A stretch of DNA of 60,538 bases from NCBI GenBank assembly GCA_029945665.1, contig JAQSCZ010000003.1:1-60538 (forward strand), read 5' to 3'. This DNA is from a bacterium (GTDB lineage: Bacteria > Bacteroidota > Bacteroidia > NS11-12g > UBA955). The translations under genes and the position numbers were made by a program. How positions within the stretch are numbered: position 1 is the first letter of the stretch; each line of letters opens with the position of its first letter. The notes beneath the pieces are model-generated. The model was not told the origin of the DNA. It saw nothing but the letters and a program-made list of their open reading frames with translations, and searched no databases. Positions 1 to 9,210 of the stretch are shown one piece after another.

Positions 1-300
1 ACATCTAATGGTCATCCTTAGTTCATCGAATGAGACAATTAGATTTGTAAGCCATACTTGTTTTGCAATAGGTGACGCTTCGATAAACTCAGCCTGACAA
101 ACATTGTGTAATTTATTTTTACATCAAATGGTTATCCTGAGTTCATTTAAGGAAACAATTAGATTAAGCCATACTTGTATTGTTATGGGTGGCGCTTCGA
201 TAAACTCAGCCTGACATAGATTGTGTAATTTCTTTTTGAATATCTAATGGTCATCCTGAGTTCATCGAAGGAGACAATTAGATTTACACAATTTTATACA
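1..300. repeat. REP-like tandem repeat, about 120-bp unit, 2.5 copies
   Basis: Units lie at 1-120, 121-240 and 241-300 (partial). Each full unit carries a forward motif like GTCATCCTGAGTTCATCGAA and, about 60 bases on, its inverted counterpart CTTCGATAAACTCAGCCTGA, so each could fold into a long hairpin. Very similar CTTCGAyAARCTCAGGATGAC palindromes recur between genes in many Bacteroidota genomes (established knowledge). No gene is seen in 1-460. Confidence 0.75.
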
Positions 301-356
301 GAGGGACATTTTCTTAAAGCGTAATATTTTTCGCAACATCTTTTTATTTTACTTAA

Positions 357-376
357 AACATACCGTTCGGTATGTT
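357..376. promoter_or_regulatory. Perfect 9-bp palindrome, TetR-type operator candidate
   Basis: AACATACCG-TT-CGGTATGTT is a perfect inverted repeat of 9-bp arms with a 2-base centre. This architecture is typical of TetR/AcrR-family operators. It ends 28 bases before the -35-like element of the DUF4331 promoter, so it could control that promoter. No TetR gene is visible in the window, so the regulator would be unlinked. Confidence 0.5.
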
Positions 377-404
377 ATTGAAAATATAAAAAAAAGAAAT
401 TTCT

Positions 405-433
405 AAAACCATCCATTCATTTCTCTCGTATGT
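405..433 (+). promoter_or_regulatory. ECF-type promoter of the DUF4331 operon
   Basis: AAAACC (405-410), 16 bases, CGTATGT (427-433), then 27 bases to the ATG at 461. ECF sigma factors read an AAC-containing -35 and a CGTA/CGTC-type -10 spaced about 16-17 bp apart. The same element with exactly the same spacing precedes the genes at 4441 and 9436. It does not resemble the TAnnTTTG housekeeping promoters seen elsewhere in the window. Confidence 0.65.
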
Positions 434-460
434 CCTTTTAACCCTTAAAAGTTAAATACA

Positions 461-2212
461 ATGCAAAAAACAATTTTCAAAAACATTAAAAGAAAAGCCT
501 TCTCAATTATAGGCCTTTCTGTGCTTTGCTGGTCAAGCATCTATGCTTCCAGTCACCGTGAGGCACCACTCATTTCAAAGGATCCGTTAGCTGATAATAC
601 AGATCTTTACGTATTCCGCAGTCCTGATAATCCCAATACGATTACCATTGTTGCGAACTACATTCCCTTTCAATTGCCCGAAGGCGGTCCAAACTGGTCG
701 ACCTTTGGACAAAACATCCGTTATGAAGTATATGTTGACAACGATGCATCCAAAGCTGGTGCTGAAATTGTTTACCGTTTTACTTTCTCTCAAGTTAATC
801 AAGATGCTTCAACTTTCTTTAACATCAGATTAGGACAACAAAATTTAAAAACTGTTTACAAATTGGAACGCAGCACGAACAGTGGTGCAAGTTTTACAAC
901 AGTAGTGGCTGCCGGGATTGTGCCTCCTCCAAATATTGGAGCACGCTCTATTGAAGGTGGTGCAGGTTTAAATACAACTTATTCATCATTAATTAGTGGT
1001 GCTATTACCAATGCTTCATCGGGCGAAAAAGTATTTTGTGGACCAGCAGACGATCCCTTCTTTGTGGATTTAGCTGGCGTCTTCGATTTAGGTAATTTCC
1101 GTCCAAATGGCAATGGCACTAATTCACCAAAAGATGGTGTTGCAAGATTCAATGTACATTCTATCGTTTTGCAAATTCCAATTTCAACTTTACAAAAAAG
1201 TGGTAAAGATGTTAGCATGGCAACCAGTATTTTGGATGCTGATTTTGTAATTGGTGTATGGGCTGCTGCTAGCCGTCCTCAAATTCAAACGCTAAGCAAT
1301 ACAGGTGCTGAGCCGACTGTTTCTGGCAGTTGGGTTCAGGTTTCAAGATTGGGTATGCCCTTAACAAATGAAGCAATTATTCCAATAGGAGATAAAGATA
1401 AATGGAATGCAACAAATCCTTCTGGTGATTTGCAATTCGCTAAATATTTTAGTAATCCTGAATTAGCTTTATACATGGATGATTCGAAATTTGGTACGGC
1501 TGTTCCTTCTCTTAACGAATTACGCATCCAATCTAAATCATTAGGCGCTTTTGATTTCAGAAATGGACATAAAGGTTTATACGATTTAAAAGGTACAGCT
1601 GCAGTAGCAGGAACCGCGCTTGATGATGCTATTTTTGGTACTATTTTATTGCCAGATTCTATGAGTCCAAGAGCCGTTGATTTATTGCCTATTTTTTATA
1701 CAGGTGTTCCTAACTTGATTCCTTATCAATTAGCAACAGGTAAAAATGGCAATCCATTGGCTGCAGGTAAACCATTTATCAATAATTTTCTACCGACATT
1801 GGGCGATATGTTGAGAATTAATATGGCAGTGCCGGCCACACCAAGAAACAGTGCTGACTTCAGTTCTTTAGGAATAATTTCGGCTGCTGTATTAGGATTA
1901 ACAGATGCAAGATTTAATACCAATACCAATTTAGAAATGATTCCAAATATGGATGGTTTTCCAAATGGTAGAAGATTAGAAGATGATGTAACAACTATAG
2001 AATTACAAGCAGTAAGTGGTGTTGCATTAGCTGCAATCGGCTTATGGTACGACGATTATAAAGGAACAGGTAGCCCAGTTACTTTCCGTTTAGGTAAAGT
2101 GTTAGGTTTTACTGCTGGTCCGGTAAAAAACGATGCTGATTTTAAAACAACTTTCCCTTATGTGGCCGAGCCATGGAGAGGAACAGATTACACTACTCAA
2201 TCACGTTTTTAA
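461..2212 (+). CDS. DUF4331 family secreted protein (copy 1)
   Basis: 583 residues. A signal peptide (about 1-29, cleavage near IYA-SS) is followed by the family hallmark SHREAPLIS and a DNTDLYVFRSPDN motif, then a DUF4331 domain over essentially the whole mature chain. The molecular function of DUF4331 proteins is not established. It is highly similar to the next gene over its full length, so the two are a tandem duplication, but this copy ends at WRGTDYTTQSRF and has no T9SS sorting domain. It should be exported by Sec and stay periplasmic or leave another way. It is the first gene of a two-gene unit (38-base gap) with an ECF-type promoter. Confidence 0.85.
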   Translation: MQKTIFKNIKRKAFSIIGLSVLCWSSIYASSHREAPLISKDPLADNTDLYVFRSPDNPNTITIVANYIPFQLPEGGPNWSTFGQNIRYEVYVDNDASKAGAEIVYRFTFSQVNQDASTFFNIRLGQQNLKTVYKLERSTNSGASFTTVVAAGIVPPPNIGARSIEGGAGLNTTYSSLISGAITNASSGEKVFCGPADDPFFVDLAGVFDLGNFRPNGNGTNSPKDGVARFNVHSIVLQIPISTLQKSGKDVSMATSILDADFVIGVWAAASRPQIQTLSNTGAEPTVSGSWVQVSRLGMPLTNEAIIPIGDKDKWNATNPSGDLQFAKYFSNPELALYMDDSKFGTAVPSLNELRIQSKSLGAFDFRNGHKGLYDLKGTAAVAGTALDDAIFGTILLPDSMSPRAVDLLPIFYTGVPNLIPYQLATGKNGNPLAAGKPFINNFLPTLGDMLRINMAVPATPRNSADFSSLGIISAAVLGLTDARFNTNTNLEMIPNMDGFPNGRRLEDDVTTIELQAVSGVALAAIGLWYDDYKGTGSPVTFRLGKVLGFTAGPVKNDADFKTTFPYVAEPWRGTDYTTQSRF

Positions 2213-2250
2213 AATAAGTATTCAATTTAAATTCAATAAAAATATCAAAA

Positions 2251-4281
2251 ATGAAAAATAATAATAAAATATTAAAAACTGTAATGGCTGCTGCTCTATT
2301 TGTAAGCACATCCATTGCAATGGCTTCAAGCCACAGAGAGGCACCTCTGATTTCGAGAGACCCTGTTGCTGACAATACAGACTTGTACGCATTTAGAAGT
2401 CCTGACAACCCGAATATGATAACCATTATCGCCAATTATATTCCTTTCGAATTGCCACAAGGTGGACCAAACTGGTCATCATTTGGTGAAAATATTCGCT
2501 ACGAAATTTATGTAGATAATGATGCGAGCAAGGCTGGAGCCGAGATCGTTTATCGTTTTACTTTTAGCAAGATTAATGAAGATGCTACGACATTTTTTAA
2601 CATACGCTTAGGTAAGCAAAACTTAAAAACCACTTATAAATTAGAGCGCAGTACCAACAGCGGCGCTAGTTTTACAACCATTGTTAGTGCAGGTATTGTG
2701 CCTCCTCCAAACATTGGTCCTCGCTCTATTCAGGGTGGTGCTGGTTTAGCTGCGGCTAACTACGCTGCGCTTATGACTGCGGCGATTACCAATTCGTCAT
2801 CTGGCGAAAAAGTGTTTTGTGGTCCAATTGATGATCCTTTTTTCGTTGACTTAGGTGGTGCATTCGACTTAGGTGGATTTAGAAAAACTGGAGCTAGAGA
2901 TGGTGTTGCTAAATTCAATTGCCATACCATTGCTTTACAAATTCCAATTTCAACTTTACAAAAAAGTGGCAAAGATGTTAGCATGGCAACCAATATTTTA
3001 GATGCTGATTTTGTAATTGGTGTATGGGCAGCAGCTAGCCGTCCTCAAATTCAAACTTTAAGTTTAACAGGCGCTGAGCCAACTTATACTGGTAACTGGA
3101 TTCAAGTTTCAAGATTAGGAATGCCTTTAACCAACGAAGCTGTAATTGCTATCGGTGATAAAGACAAATGGAACGCTACGACACCTGATAATGATTTACA
3201 ATTTGCACATTATTTCAGCAATCCTGAATTAGCATTATACATGGATGATTCACAATTTGGTGGCGCAGTTCCGGGATTAGCTGATTTAAGAATTCAGTCT
3301 AAATCATTAGGTGCATTCGATTTTAGAAATGGAAAAAAAGGGTTATTCGATTTAAAAGGAACAGCTGCTGTAGCAGGAACTGCTTTAGATGATGCTATTT
3401 TTGGAACTATTTTACTGCCAGATTCTATGAGTCCACGTGCGGTCGATTTATTGCCTATTTTTTACACGGGTGTTCCAAATTTGATACCTTATCAACTAGC
3501 CACAGGTAAAAATGGTAATCCATTAGCAGCAGGTAAGCCATTTATCAATAACTTTTTACCAACCCTTGGAGACATGTTAAGATTAAACATGGCAGTACCT
3601 CCAACACCAAGAAATAGCGCCGACTTTAGTTCTTTAGGAATAATTTCTGCTGCTGTATTAGGACTAACTGATGCAAGATTTAATACCAATACCAATATCG
3701 AAATGATTCCAAATATGGATGGTTTTCCAAACGGTAGAAGATTAGAGGATGATGTAACAACTATTGAATTACAAGCTGTCGGTGGTGTTGCTTTAGCTGC
3801 CATCGGTTTATGGTACGACGATTATTCAGGTAGTGGAAGTCCAGTAACTGCCCAATTAGGAAAAGTACTAGGATTCCATGCAGGTGTAACTAAAAATGAT
3901 ACAACCTTTCAATCCGTTTTCCCTTATGTTCAAGAACCTTGGGCCAGTTTTAGAGGAAATTCATATTCTGCAACGCCATTGCCAAGTGGTATTAAGAGTT
4001 TAAACATTGGTAGTCGCAATGGCATAGTAGCTAGCAATTATCCTAATCCTTTTAACGGTTCAACAACTTTAAAATACAATTTGGTATCAGCTTCTAATGT
4101 TAGCATACAAATAGTGGATATCAATGGAAAAGTAGTGGCTACTTTGTTAAATAACGAGAAACAAATTGCAGGTGTTCAAACCATCGATTTTAATTCATCT
4201 AACCTTACTACAGGAATCTACTTTGCTAATATCAATAGTGATTATGGCAATGCAGTTGTGAAAATCGTAGTGGGTAAATAA
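2251..4281 (+). CDS. DUF4331 family protein with T9SS type A sorting domain (copy 2)
   Basis: 676 residues. A signal peptide (about 1-25, AMA-SS) and a DUF4331 domain start at SSHREAPLISRDPVADNTDLY. Unlike copy 1 it carries about 85 extra C-terminal residues beginning near SNYPNPFNGSTTLKYNL and ending TGIYFANI..AVVKIVVGK, a standard T9SS type A sorting domain, so this copy should be secreted or anchored at the cell surface. It is probably cotranscribed with the copy upstream. Some internal stretches (for example 2940-3060 against 1180-1300) are nearly identical at the DNA level while the 5' ends differ more, which suggests gene conversion. Function unknown beyond the family. Confidence 0.85.
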   Translation: MKNNNKILKTVMAAALFVSTSIAMASSHREAPLISRDPVADNTDLYAFRSPDNPNMITIIANYIPFELPQGGPNWSSFGENIRYEIYVDNDASKAGAEIVYRFTFSKINEDATTFFNIRLGKQNLKTTYKLERSTNSGASFTTIVSAGIVPPPNIGPRSIQGGAGLAAANYAALMTAAITNSSSGEKVFCGPIDDPFFVDLGGAFDLGGFRKTGARDGVAKFNCHTIALQIPISTLQKSGKDVSMATNILDADFVIGVWAAASRPQIQTLSLTGAEPTYTGNWIQVSRLGMPLTNEAVIAIGDKDKWNATTPDNDLQFAHYFSNPELALYMDDSQFGGAVPGLADLRIQSKSLGAFDFRNGKKGLFDLKGTAAVAGTALDDAIFGTILLPDSMSPRAVDLLPIFYTGVPNLIPYQLATGKNGNPLAAGKPFINNFLPTLGDMLRLNMAVPPTPRNSADFSSLGIISAAVLGLTDARFNTNTNIEMIPNMDGFPNGRRLEDDVTTIELQAVGGVALAAIGLWYDDYSGSGSPVTAQLGKVLGFHAGVTKNDTTFQSVFPYVQEPWASFRGNSYSATPLPSGIKSLNIGSRNGIVASNYPNPFNGSTTLKYNLVSASNVSIQIVDINGKVVATLLNNEKQIAGVQTIDFNSSNLTTGIYFANINSDYGNAVVKIVVGK

Positions 4282-4346
4282 AAAAGAAAGTTATCACAAA
4301 TTAGGTTGTGTAATTCCTAATTCGTTTTAATTGTATATGTAGAATT

Positions 4347-4381
4347 AATGCGAGCCTTCAGTTAGGCTCGCATTTTTTTTA
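4347..4381 (+). terminator. Rho-independent terminator after the DUF4331 pair
   Basis: AATGCGAGCC (4347-4356), an 8-base loop, GGCTCGCATT (4365-4374), then a run of T. The perfect 10-bp stem separates the DUF4331 unit from the next gene, which has its own promoter just downstream. Confidence 0.85.
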
Positions 4382-4388
4382 AATAATA

Positions 4389-4417
4389 AAAACCAAAATA
4401 GATTTAGGCTCGTATGT
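4389..4417 (+). promoter_or_regulatory. ECF-type promoter of the TPR lipoprotein gene
   Basis: AAAACC (4389-4394), 16 bases, CGTATGT (4411-4417). It matches the elements at 405 and 9381 in both boxes and spacing. An ATG at 4414 lies inside the -10-like box, so that codon cannot be the start of this transcript's protein. This supports initiation at 4441, 23 bases beyond the box. Confidence 0.65.
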
Positions 4418-4440
4418 TCAAGTATATATATCAAAATAAA

Positions 4441-5736
4441 ATGAAACCAATAATAAATTACACGACTTTATTGATTTTGTTAATAAGCATAATCGCTTGT
4501 AACAATTCAGCAAAACAAACCACAACGCAAAACAATCAATCGACCTTTGCGCCTTTGAAAGAACGAAATGAAATGCTTGCTAAATCAGGTGACTGGCTCA
4601 GTATTCAAAATCAAGTTTCAACCTTGTTAGAAAAAATAAAATTAGATTCAAATGATTTGAAATCTAAAATTCAATTGGCTCAAATTTATATGCAGGAAGC
4701 GCGAATTACTGGAGAGCATCCATACTATTATCCAGCAACGCTTGTTATACTTGATGATGTTTTGCGTCATGATGATAAGCATTTTGAAGCCTTGGCATTT
4801 AAAGCCTCTGTTTTACTTTCATTGCATCATTTTGAAGATGCCTTAAAAATTGGCAACAAAGCTGTTGCAATTAATCCAAATAATGGCTTTATCTATGGGG
4901 TACTTTGTGATGCAAATGTAGAATTAGGTCATTATGAAGATGCTGTAAAAATGTCTGATAAAATGCAGGGTATTCGTCCAGGATTAGAATCGTACTCTCG
5001 TGCTTCTTATTTAAGGGAAATATATGGACAAAATGCCGGTGCAATTGAGGCAATGAAACTAGCATTTCAAGCTGGAATGCCAGGTTCTGAAGAAGCTTCA
5101 TGGGCCGGTAATACAATGTGCCATTTACTAGAAAATACTGGTGATTTGGGGCATGCAGAAGAAGTTTCAAAAATTGTTTTGGAACAGCGTCCTTCTTATG
5201 CATTTGCTACCGATGCCTTGGGACGAATTGAAATGGCAAAAGGTCATTATGATGCAGCAATTAAATTGTTTAACGATGCAATAAAAGTGATGCCTGAGTT
5301 TTCATTTTATGAGAACATGGCCGAAGCCTATTTAGCCAAAGGAGATGTCGCAAAATCTAAAGAAATTTATACCAACGTTTTAGAAATGCTTAGCGAAGAT
5401 GCAAAAAGCGGACATTATGCTGACATGGAATTGGCCTTGGTTTATTTAAAGTTAGAGGATTATAACAATGCTTTAAAACATGCAAAAATAGAATACGACA
5501 GGCGTCCGTTAAATATAGATGTAAATACCACCATGGCTTGGGTATTGCAAAAATCTGGAAAGCCTGCCGAAGCCAAAAGATACATGGATGTGGCAATGAA
5601 AACAGGTAAACAGAATGCTGAATTATTAAATAAGGCAGCACAAATCGAAATAGCCAATGGCAATCAAAAGTTGGGTGATGAACTAATGAAAAAGGCCAAA
5701 CAAATTAATCCTAATAACACAAATTCATTGATTTAA
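4441..5736 (+). CDS. TPR-repeat lipoprotein
   Basis: 431 residues from the ATG at 4441, chosen because the upstream in-frame ATG (4414) falls in the promoter and because this start gives a clean lipoprotein signal peptide (MKPIINYTTLLILLISIIAC, acceptor Cys20). The mature part is a chain of tetratricopeptide repeats, e.g. AALAFKASVLLSLHHF-type and YATDALGRIEMAKGHYDAAIKLF-type helices across roughly residues 80-425. It should be a membrane-anchored scaffold or binding protein in the periplasm or on the outer membrane. It shares its ECF-type promoter with the DUF4331 pair and the TonB receptor, so it probably serves the same process. Ligand unknown. Confidence 0.8.
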   Translation: MKPIINYTTLLILLISIIACNNSAKQTTTQNNQSTFAPLKERNEMLAKSGDWLSIQNQVSTLLEKIKLDSNDLKSKIQLAQIYMQEARITGEHPYYYPATLVILDDVLRHDDKHFEALAFKASVLLSLHHFEDALKIGNKAVAINPNNGFIYGVLCDANVELGHYEDAVKMSDKMQGIRPGLESYSRASYLREIYGQNAGAIEAMKLAFQAGMPGSEEASWAGNTMCHLLENTGDLGHAEEVSKIVLEQRPSYAFATDALGRIEMAKGHYDAAIKLFNDAIKVMPEFSFYENMAEAYLAKGDVAKSKEIYTNVLEMLSEDAKSGHYADMELALVYLKLEDYNNALKHAKIEYDRRPLNIDVNTTMAWVLQKSGKPAEAKRYMDVAMKTGKQNAELLNKAAQIEIANGNQKLGDELMKKAKQINPNNTNSLI

Positions 5737-5772
5737 AATCTTTTTTTCATGTTCGATTCCGATTCAGAAGTT

Positions 5773-5808
5773 GATAAAAGTCCTGGGCCTCGGTTCAGGA
5801 TTTTTATC
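5773..5808. terminator. Terminator hairpin after the TPR gene
   Basis: GATAAAAGTCCTG (5773-5785) pairs with CAGGATTTTTATC (5796-5808) through 12 Watson-Crick pairs and one G-T. A- and T-rich arms make it plausible in both directions. Confidence 0.6.
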
Positions 5809-5844
5809 TTTAGACCTATACATAATAACCATACAATATTAATT

Positions 5845-5875
5845 TTTGAGGATAAAGGAATAGCAATTACATTTG
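5845..5875 (+). promoter_or_regulatory. Bacteroidota housekeeping promoter, TTTG-N19-TACATTTG
   Basis: TTTG (5845-5848), 19 bases, TACATTTG (5868-5875). This is a full match to the phylum's -33/-7 consensus and lies 41 bases before the ATG at 5917. It contrasts with the ECF-type promoters of the genes on either side. Confidence 0.7.
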
Positions 5876-5916
5876 TATAATTAACTACTTACCACAAAAT
5901 ATAATGCAATTGCGAT

Positions 5917-6717
5917 ATGAAAAATTACCTTGTTTCTATTTTTTTTCTAATTGGTGTATTCAATGTTTATGCCCAAGAAAAGGTAATTACCGCTCCTGGT
6001 AGTTATTCGTTTTCTACTTCATTTTCTTTTGGTCAACCATCTGCCGAATTAAAAAAATATTATAACAAAGATTTTTTGAGTCTTTCATCATTAGTAAAAT
6101 ACCGTACTGATGGTAAGATGGATTACAGGAAGGATAGATTGTTTTCTACAGATTCATCTGTAACAACTTATTCCTATAATGATAATGGGCAATTGGCAAA
6201 AATTGAACAAAAACTTTTATTAAGTGGGACGATAATTTACTTAAAAGAATATTTTTATAATGCCAATAACCAATTAGTAAAATCGACCCTGAATGCAGAC
6301 ACGGATGCTTATATTGAAGAGGAAATTTTGTTTGAATATGATGCGAGTGGGAATGTGATAAAAGAAGTAACCTTTTATCCGAAATATACTGGGCGAAAAA
6401 AAATTGTCTTAAAGGAATACAATGAAAACAAAAATGTAATTAGTGAATCTGTTGATGAAAATTCAGATGGGATTTTTGAAAAAACCTTAATTGTTAAGTT
6501 TGATACTTACAATCGCCAAGTATATTTTAACGAATCAAATAAGAATGGGCAAAGAATGTTGATTACAAATAAGTATATTGGACCGACTATAGTAATTACA
6601 ACGAGTAACTATCAGAATAAGGATACTTTTCCTTACTCGATATTCCGGAAAACAATTGATGCTAAGGGAATAACAGTTTTAGAAGAGAGTATCCGTTTAT
6701 TGACAATAAGAAGGTAG
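5917..6717 (+). pseudogene. YD-repeat secreted protein, 5' part of a frameshifted gene
   Basis: 266 residues as read. Signal peptide MKNYLVSIFFLIGVFNVYAQ, then YD/RHS-like repeats (YNDNGQLAKIEQ, YDASGNVIKEV). The frame breaks inside the run GAAGAGAGTAT near 6682-6692. Reading it with one AG fewer (GAA GAG TAT) joins this frame to the next ORF as ..VLEE-YPFIDNKKVVTSKS-VRKWIYD.., giving one continuous protein of about 543 residues. The last residues here (SIRLLTIRR) are therefore out of frame. This is either a real 2-bp slippage mutation or an assembly error. RHS/YD proteins are often surface or toxin scaffolds, but no toxin domain is seen. Confidence 0.7.
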
Positions 6718-6731
6718 TCACTAGTAAAAGT

Positions 6732-7550
6732 GTGAGGAAATGGATTTATGATACTGCCGGCATTATACCGAAGGACTTCAGTTATTGCGATTATCCATCA
6801 GATAATTTTACTTGTTATTATGATAAGAAAGGGCGTAAGATAAAGGAGGTATATGGCTCAGATGCAGTTCAAAATGGCAAAACGTTTGAAAATACTTACA
6901 TTGAAGGAGGTAGAAAGCATATTATATCGGAGTTTGACAATAGCCCTAGAAAGTTAGTAAGCAAATACATTAATATTTTTGATAGTTCCCAAAATATGAT
7001 ATCGTCTCAGCTTTTTTATGGCAAAGATAGTAAAGCCGCCAATCTTGTTATATTCGATTATGATAGTCATTCAAACTTGATACGCAGAAGAGTGTTTATT
7101 AATGATACTATTTTAAGGAATACCGATTCTTTTATATATGATAATGCAGGTCATAAATTACGCCATTTTTTTATAGGTAAAAATATGAATGTCTTAACTG
7201 CTTATGATGAAAATGGCAATACAACAATTGCAGATAATAGATTTTATGAATTCGAAAATTTTAGACGATGCCCCCCATTAGGAAAGGGTTTGGCTCATGT
7301 GTTGAAAGTGGAAATTCCTTATTCAGGGAATTGGGAGTTTAATGTTACAACTACCAATTTTAACAATGTTATTGCCATAAGTGATGCCAATAATGAGCAT
7401 AATTATAAAAAAATGATGGATTCAAATCCTGTTATTTTTGAAAATAAATTGGTGATAGAATTAAATCAAGGGATTTATTATTTTGTTATTGCTGGCAAAG
7501 AGATAAATGATGCAGGCGTATATAAACTAGTTATTAAGAGAGTCAATTAA
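6732..7550 (+). pseudogene. YD-repeat secreted protein, 3' part of the frameshifted gene
   Basis: 272 residues if read from the GTG at 6732. The coding frame clearly extends upstream to about 6687, so this is the downstream half of the gene that starts at 5917. It continues the YD repeats (YDKKGRKIKEV, YDSHSNLIRRR, YDNAGHKLRH, YDENGNTTI) and ends in a beta-rich segment (VLKVEIPYSGNWEFNVTT..YYFVIAGKEINDAGVYKLVIKRVN) that looks like a pre-peptidase or carbohydrate-binding beta-sandwich. It has no signal peptide or good start of its own. Its stop overlaps the convergent hipA stop by four bases. Function unknown. Confidence 0.65.
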
Positions 7551-8842
7551 ATATTGGGTAAAAGTGTTTGCTCTATCGCCTTACTTAATTTAGCATCTAC
7601 TTCCACCATCTTCGCATATTTCTTCCAATCGCTTACCGCTACTTTTACTTCTTCAATAATTTCTTTCGGTTTTTTGATATTCATTTGATAGGCTACTTCC
7701 ATAAAATCTTTAGTAGTTATCGTTTGTCGTTTGCCATTGATACTCAAGGCATGCTGACTCACCCAAGTGCTGCCGGGGCGGTAAGCGTGGCAAATATCAA
7801 ATGCTGGTGCTAATTGCCAAACCCCATCTTTATGCATGGTGAATGAAAAGTTTTTGGTATGGTCATCACAATTTCTTGCCATTACATTAAACACCATCCG
7901 TTTGAATAATTCTGCTGCTGAAGGGTAGGGCAATCCCAATAATCGCATGGTTTCGAACAATTGCTCATAGCTATATAAATGAACTTCGTTGAAATCAAAA
8001 TGTCGCATGGCACAAAAACTTTGCACATGTACTTTTTCATTGTTTGGCAGTCGATCGAAACGTTGGGTCATAAAATGAGCTCGGCCATTCTCCTCGAACA
8101 ATCTACATGGCATCATCTCTATTCCTGCTGCTTTTGCCATTAAGTGGTAAGCCATTTCTACTCGACCATAGCCACTGCTGCTGCCGAGTTGTTGGTCACT
8201 GACTCCATCGAATTTTATCAACCATTGCGTAAAACCTTTGGGCACATTGGTTTGCCCGCTACGCACCTCTTTAGTTTTTTCGTTGTATGCAATTACTGCC
8301 TTGGCTCTTGCTCCTCCAGCAGATGTTCCAATTTTTAAAATGTCGTGCAAGTTTTTTTCATCATGCGAATTTAATCGACTGCTAAAATCTTTTTTACCAC
8401 TTAAAATTTGTTCAGCTACAGTCACCAAACTGGCAATTTCAATTTTATTCGATACTTCTTTTGTTTCAGGTTGAACAGGTTTGAATTCCAAAGCTCCCAT
8501 GCCTCGATTACCAATGAAGCATAGTTTTTCTACTGGATTCAAACTACCCGAGGGTCTACCGTTTTTGATCAACCAAGCATCGATAATGGCATTGCCATAT
8601 TTATCTGGAAGCACATCGGCTATTAATCCAGGTAGTCCATTAAATGTGTGGGAGGCACGAAGTTCAGGGAACGAAAAAATGGTGCCCTCGCTGCTATCGA
8701 TAGGCATTTCGAATGGTGCCAGGTCCCAATGGTGATTTTTGAAATTTTTATCAAACTCAAAACTGGCCATTCCAGTGTCTTCGTTCCAAGCAATAGCGCC
8801 TGCACGTTGGTCCCACAAATATATAAAAGCCGTTGTAATCAT
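7547..8842 (-). CDS. hipA: HipA-like serine/threonine kinase toxin
   Basis: 431 residues. HipA toxins phosphorylate glutamyl-tRNA synthetase and induce dormancy; the target of this subfamily is inferred. An N-terminal HipA_N region is followed by the kinase core, with glycine-rich loop GTSAGGARAK (about 172-181), catalytic motif RNCDDHTKN (about 323-331) and metal-binding APAFD (about 345-349). All are intact, so the kinase is probably active. The start is the ATG at 8842, which overlaps the hipB stop as TAATG; a TTG six bases upstream is less likely. It is translationally coupled to the antitoxin gene upstream. Confidence 0.88.
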   Translation of the reverse strand: MITTAFIYLWDQRAGAIAWNEDTGMASFEFDKNFKNHHWDLAPFEMPIDSSEGTIFSFPELRASHTFNGLPGLIADVLPDKYGNAIIDAWLIKNGRPSGSLNPVEKLCFIGNRGMGALEFKPVQPETKEVSNKIEIASLVTVAEQILSGKKDFSSRLNSHDEKNLHDILKIGTSAGGARAKAVIAYNEKTKEVRSGQTNVPKGFTQWLIKFDGVSDQQLGSSSGYGRVEMAYHLMAKAAGIEMMPCRLFEENGRAHFMTQRFDRLPNNEKVHVQSFCAMRHFDFNEVHLYSYEQLFETMRLLGLPYPSAAELFKRMVFNVMARNCDDHTKNFSFTMHKDGVWQLAPAFDICHAYRPGSTWVSQHALSINGKRQTITTKDFMEVAYQMNIKKPKEIIEEVKVAVSDWKKYAKMVEVDAKLSKAIEQTLLPNI

Positions 8843-9192
8843 TACCAATCCGATTGAGGTTTCTGAGGTTTGTTATTTCTTTTAGAGGCGCGCTTCCGGT
8901 ATTTCTGTTGCATTTCAGCTAATAAAATCGGACTGATTTGGGTTTCGATTTCAAAAGCTTTTAGGGTGTCTAATACCTTAAGAGCTCTGAGCACCTGAAT
9001 AAAGGTTAATAAATTGGCCCTTTGCCCTTGTTCCAAATCGAGGAGGGTGGTACGATTGATGCCAGCTTCGGTAGCGAGCTGTTGCTGGGTTTTATTTTGT
9101 GTTAAACGGTGGTGCTTGATATATGACCCTAGTTTTCCTAAAACGGCATTATCGCTTAAGGCTGTGTAATTAATGTATGAATTATCTGACAT
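8842..9192 (-). CDS. hipB: HipB-like helix-turn-helix antitoxin
   Basis: 116 residues. An Xre/Cro helix-turn-helix spans about residues 21-75 (LGSYIKHHRLTQNKTQQQLATEAGINRTTL..LEQGQ is the typical signature), followed by a basic tail (KYRKRASKRNNKPQKPQ) that may bind DNA or the toxin. It neutralises HipA and represses the operon in known systems. It precedes hipA with a one-base stop/start overlap. The pair is inserted between genes that share an ECF promoter, which fits horizontal acquisition. Confidence 0.85.
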   Translation of the reverse strand: MSDNSYINYTALSDNAVLGKLGSYIKHHRLTQNKTQQQLATEAGINRTTLLDLEQGQRANLLTFIQVLRALKVLDTLKAFEIETQISPILLAEMQQKYRKRASKRNNKPQKPQSDW

Positions 9193-9210
9193 TGTATCCG
9201 TATATTGACT

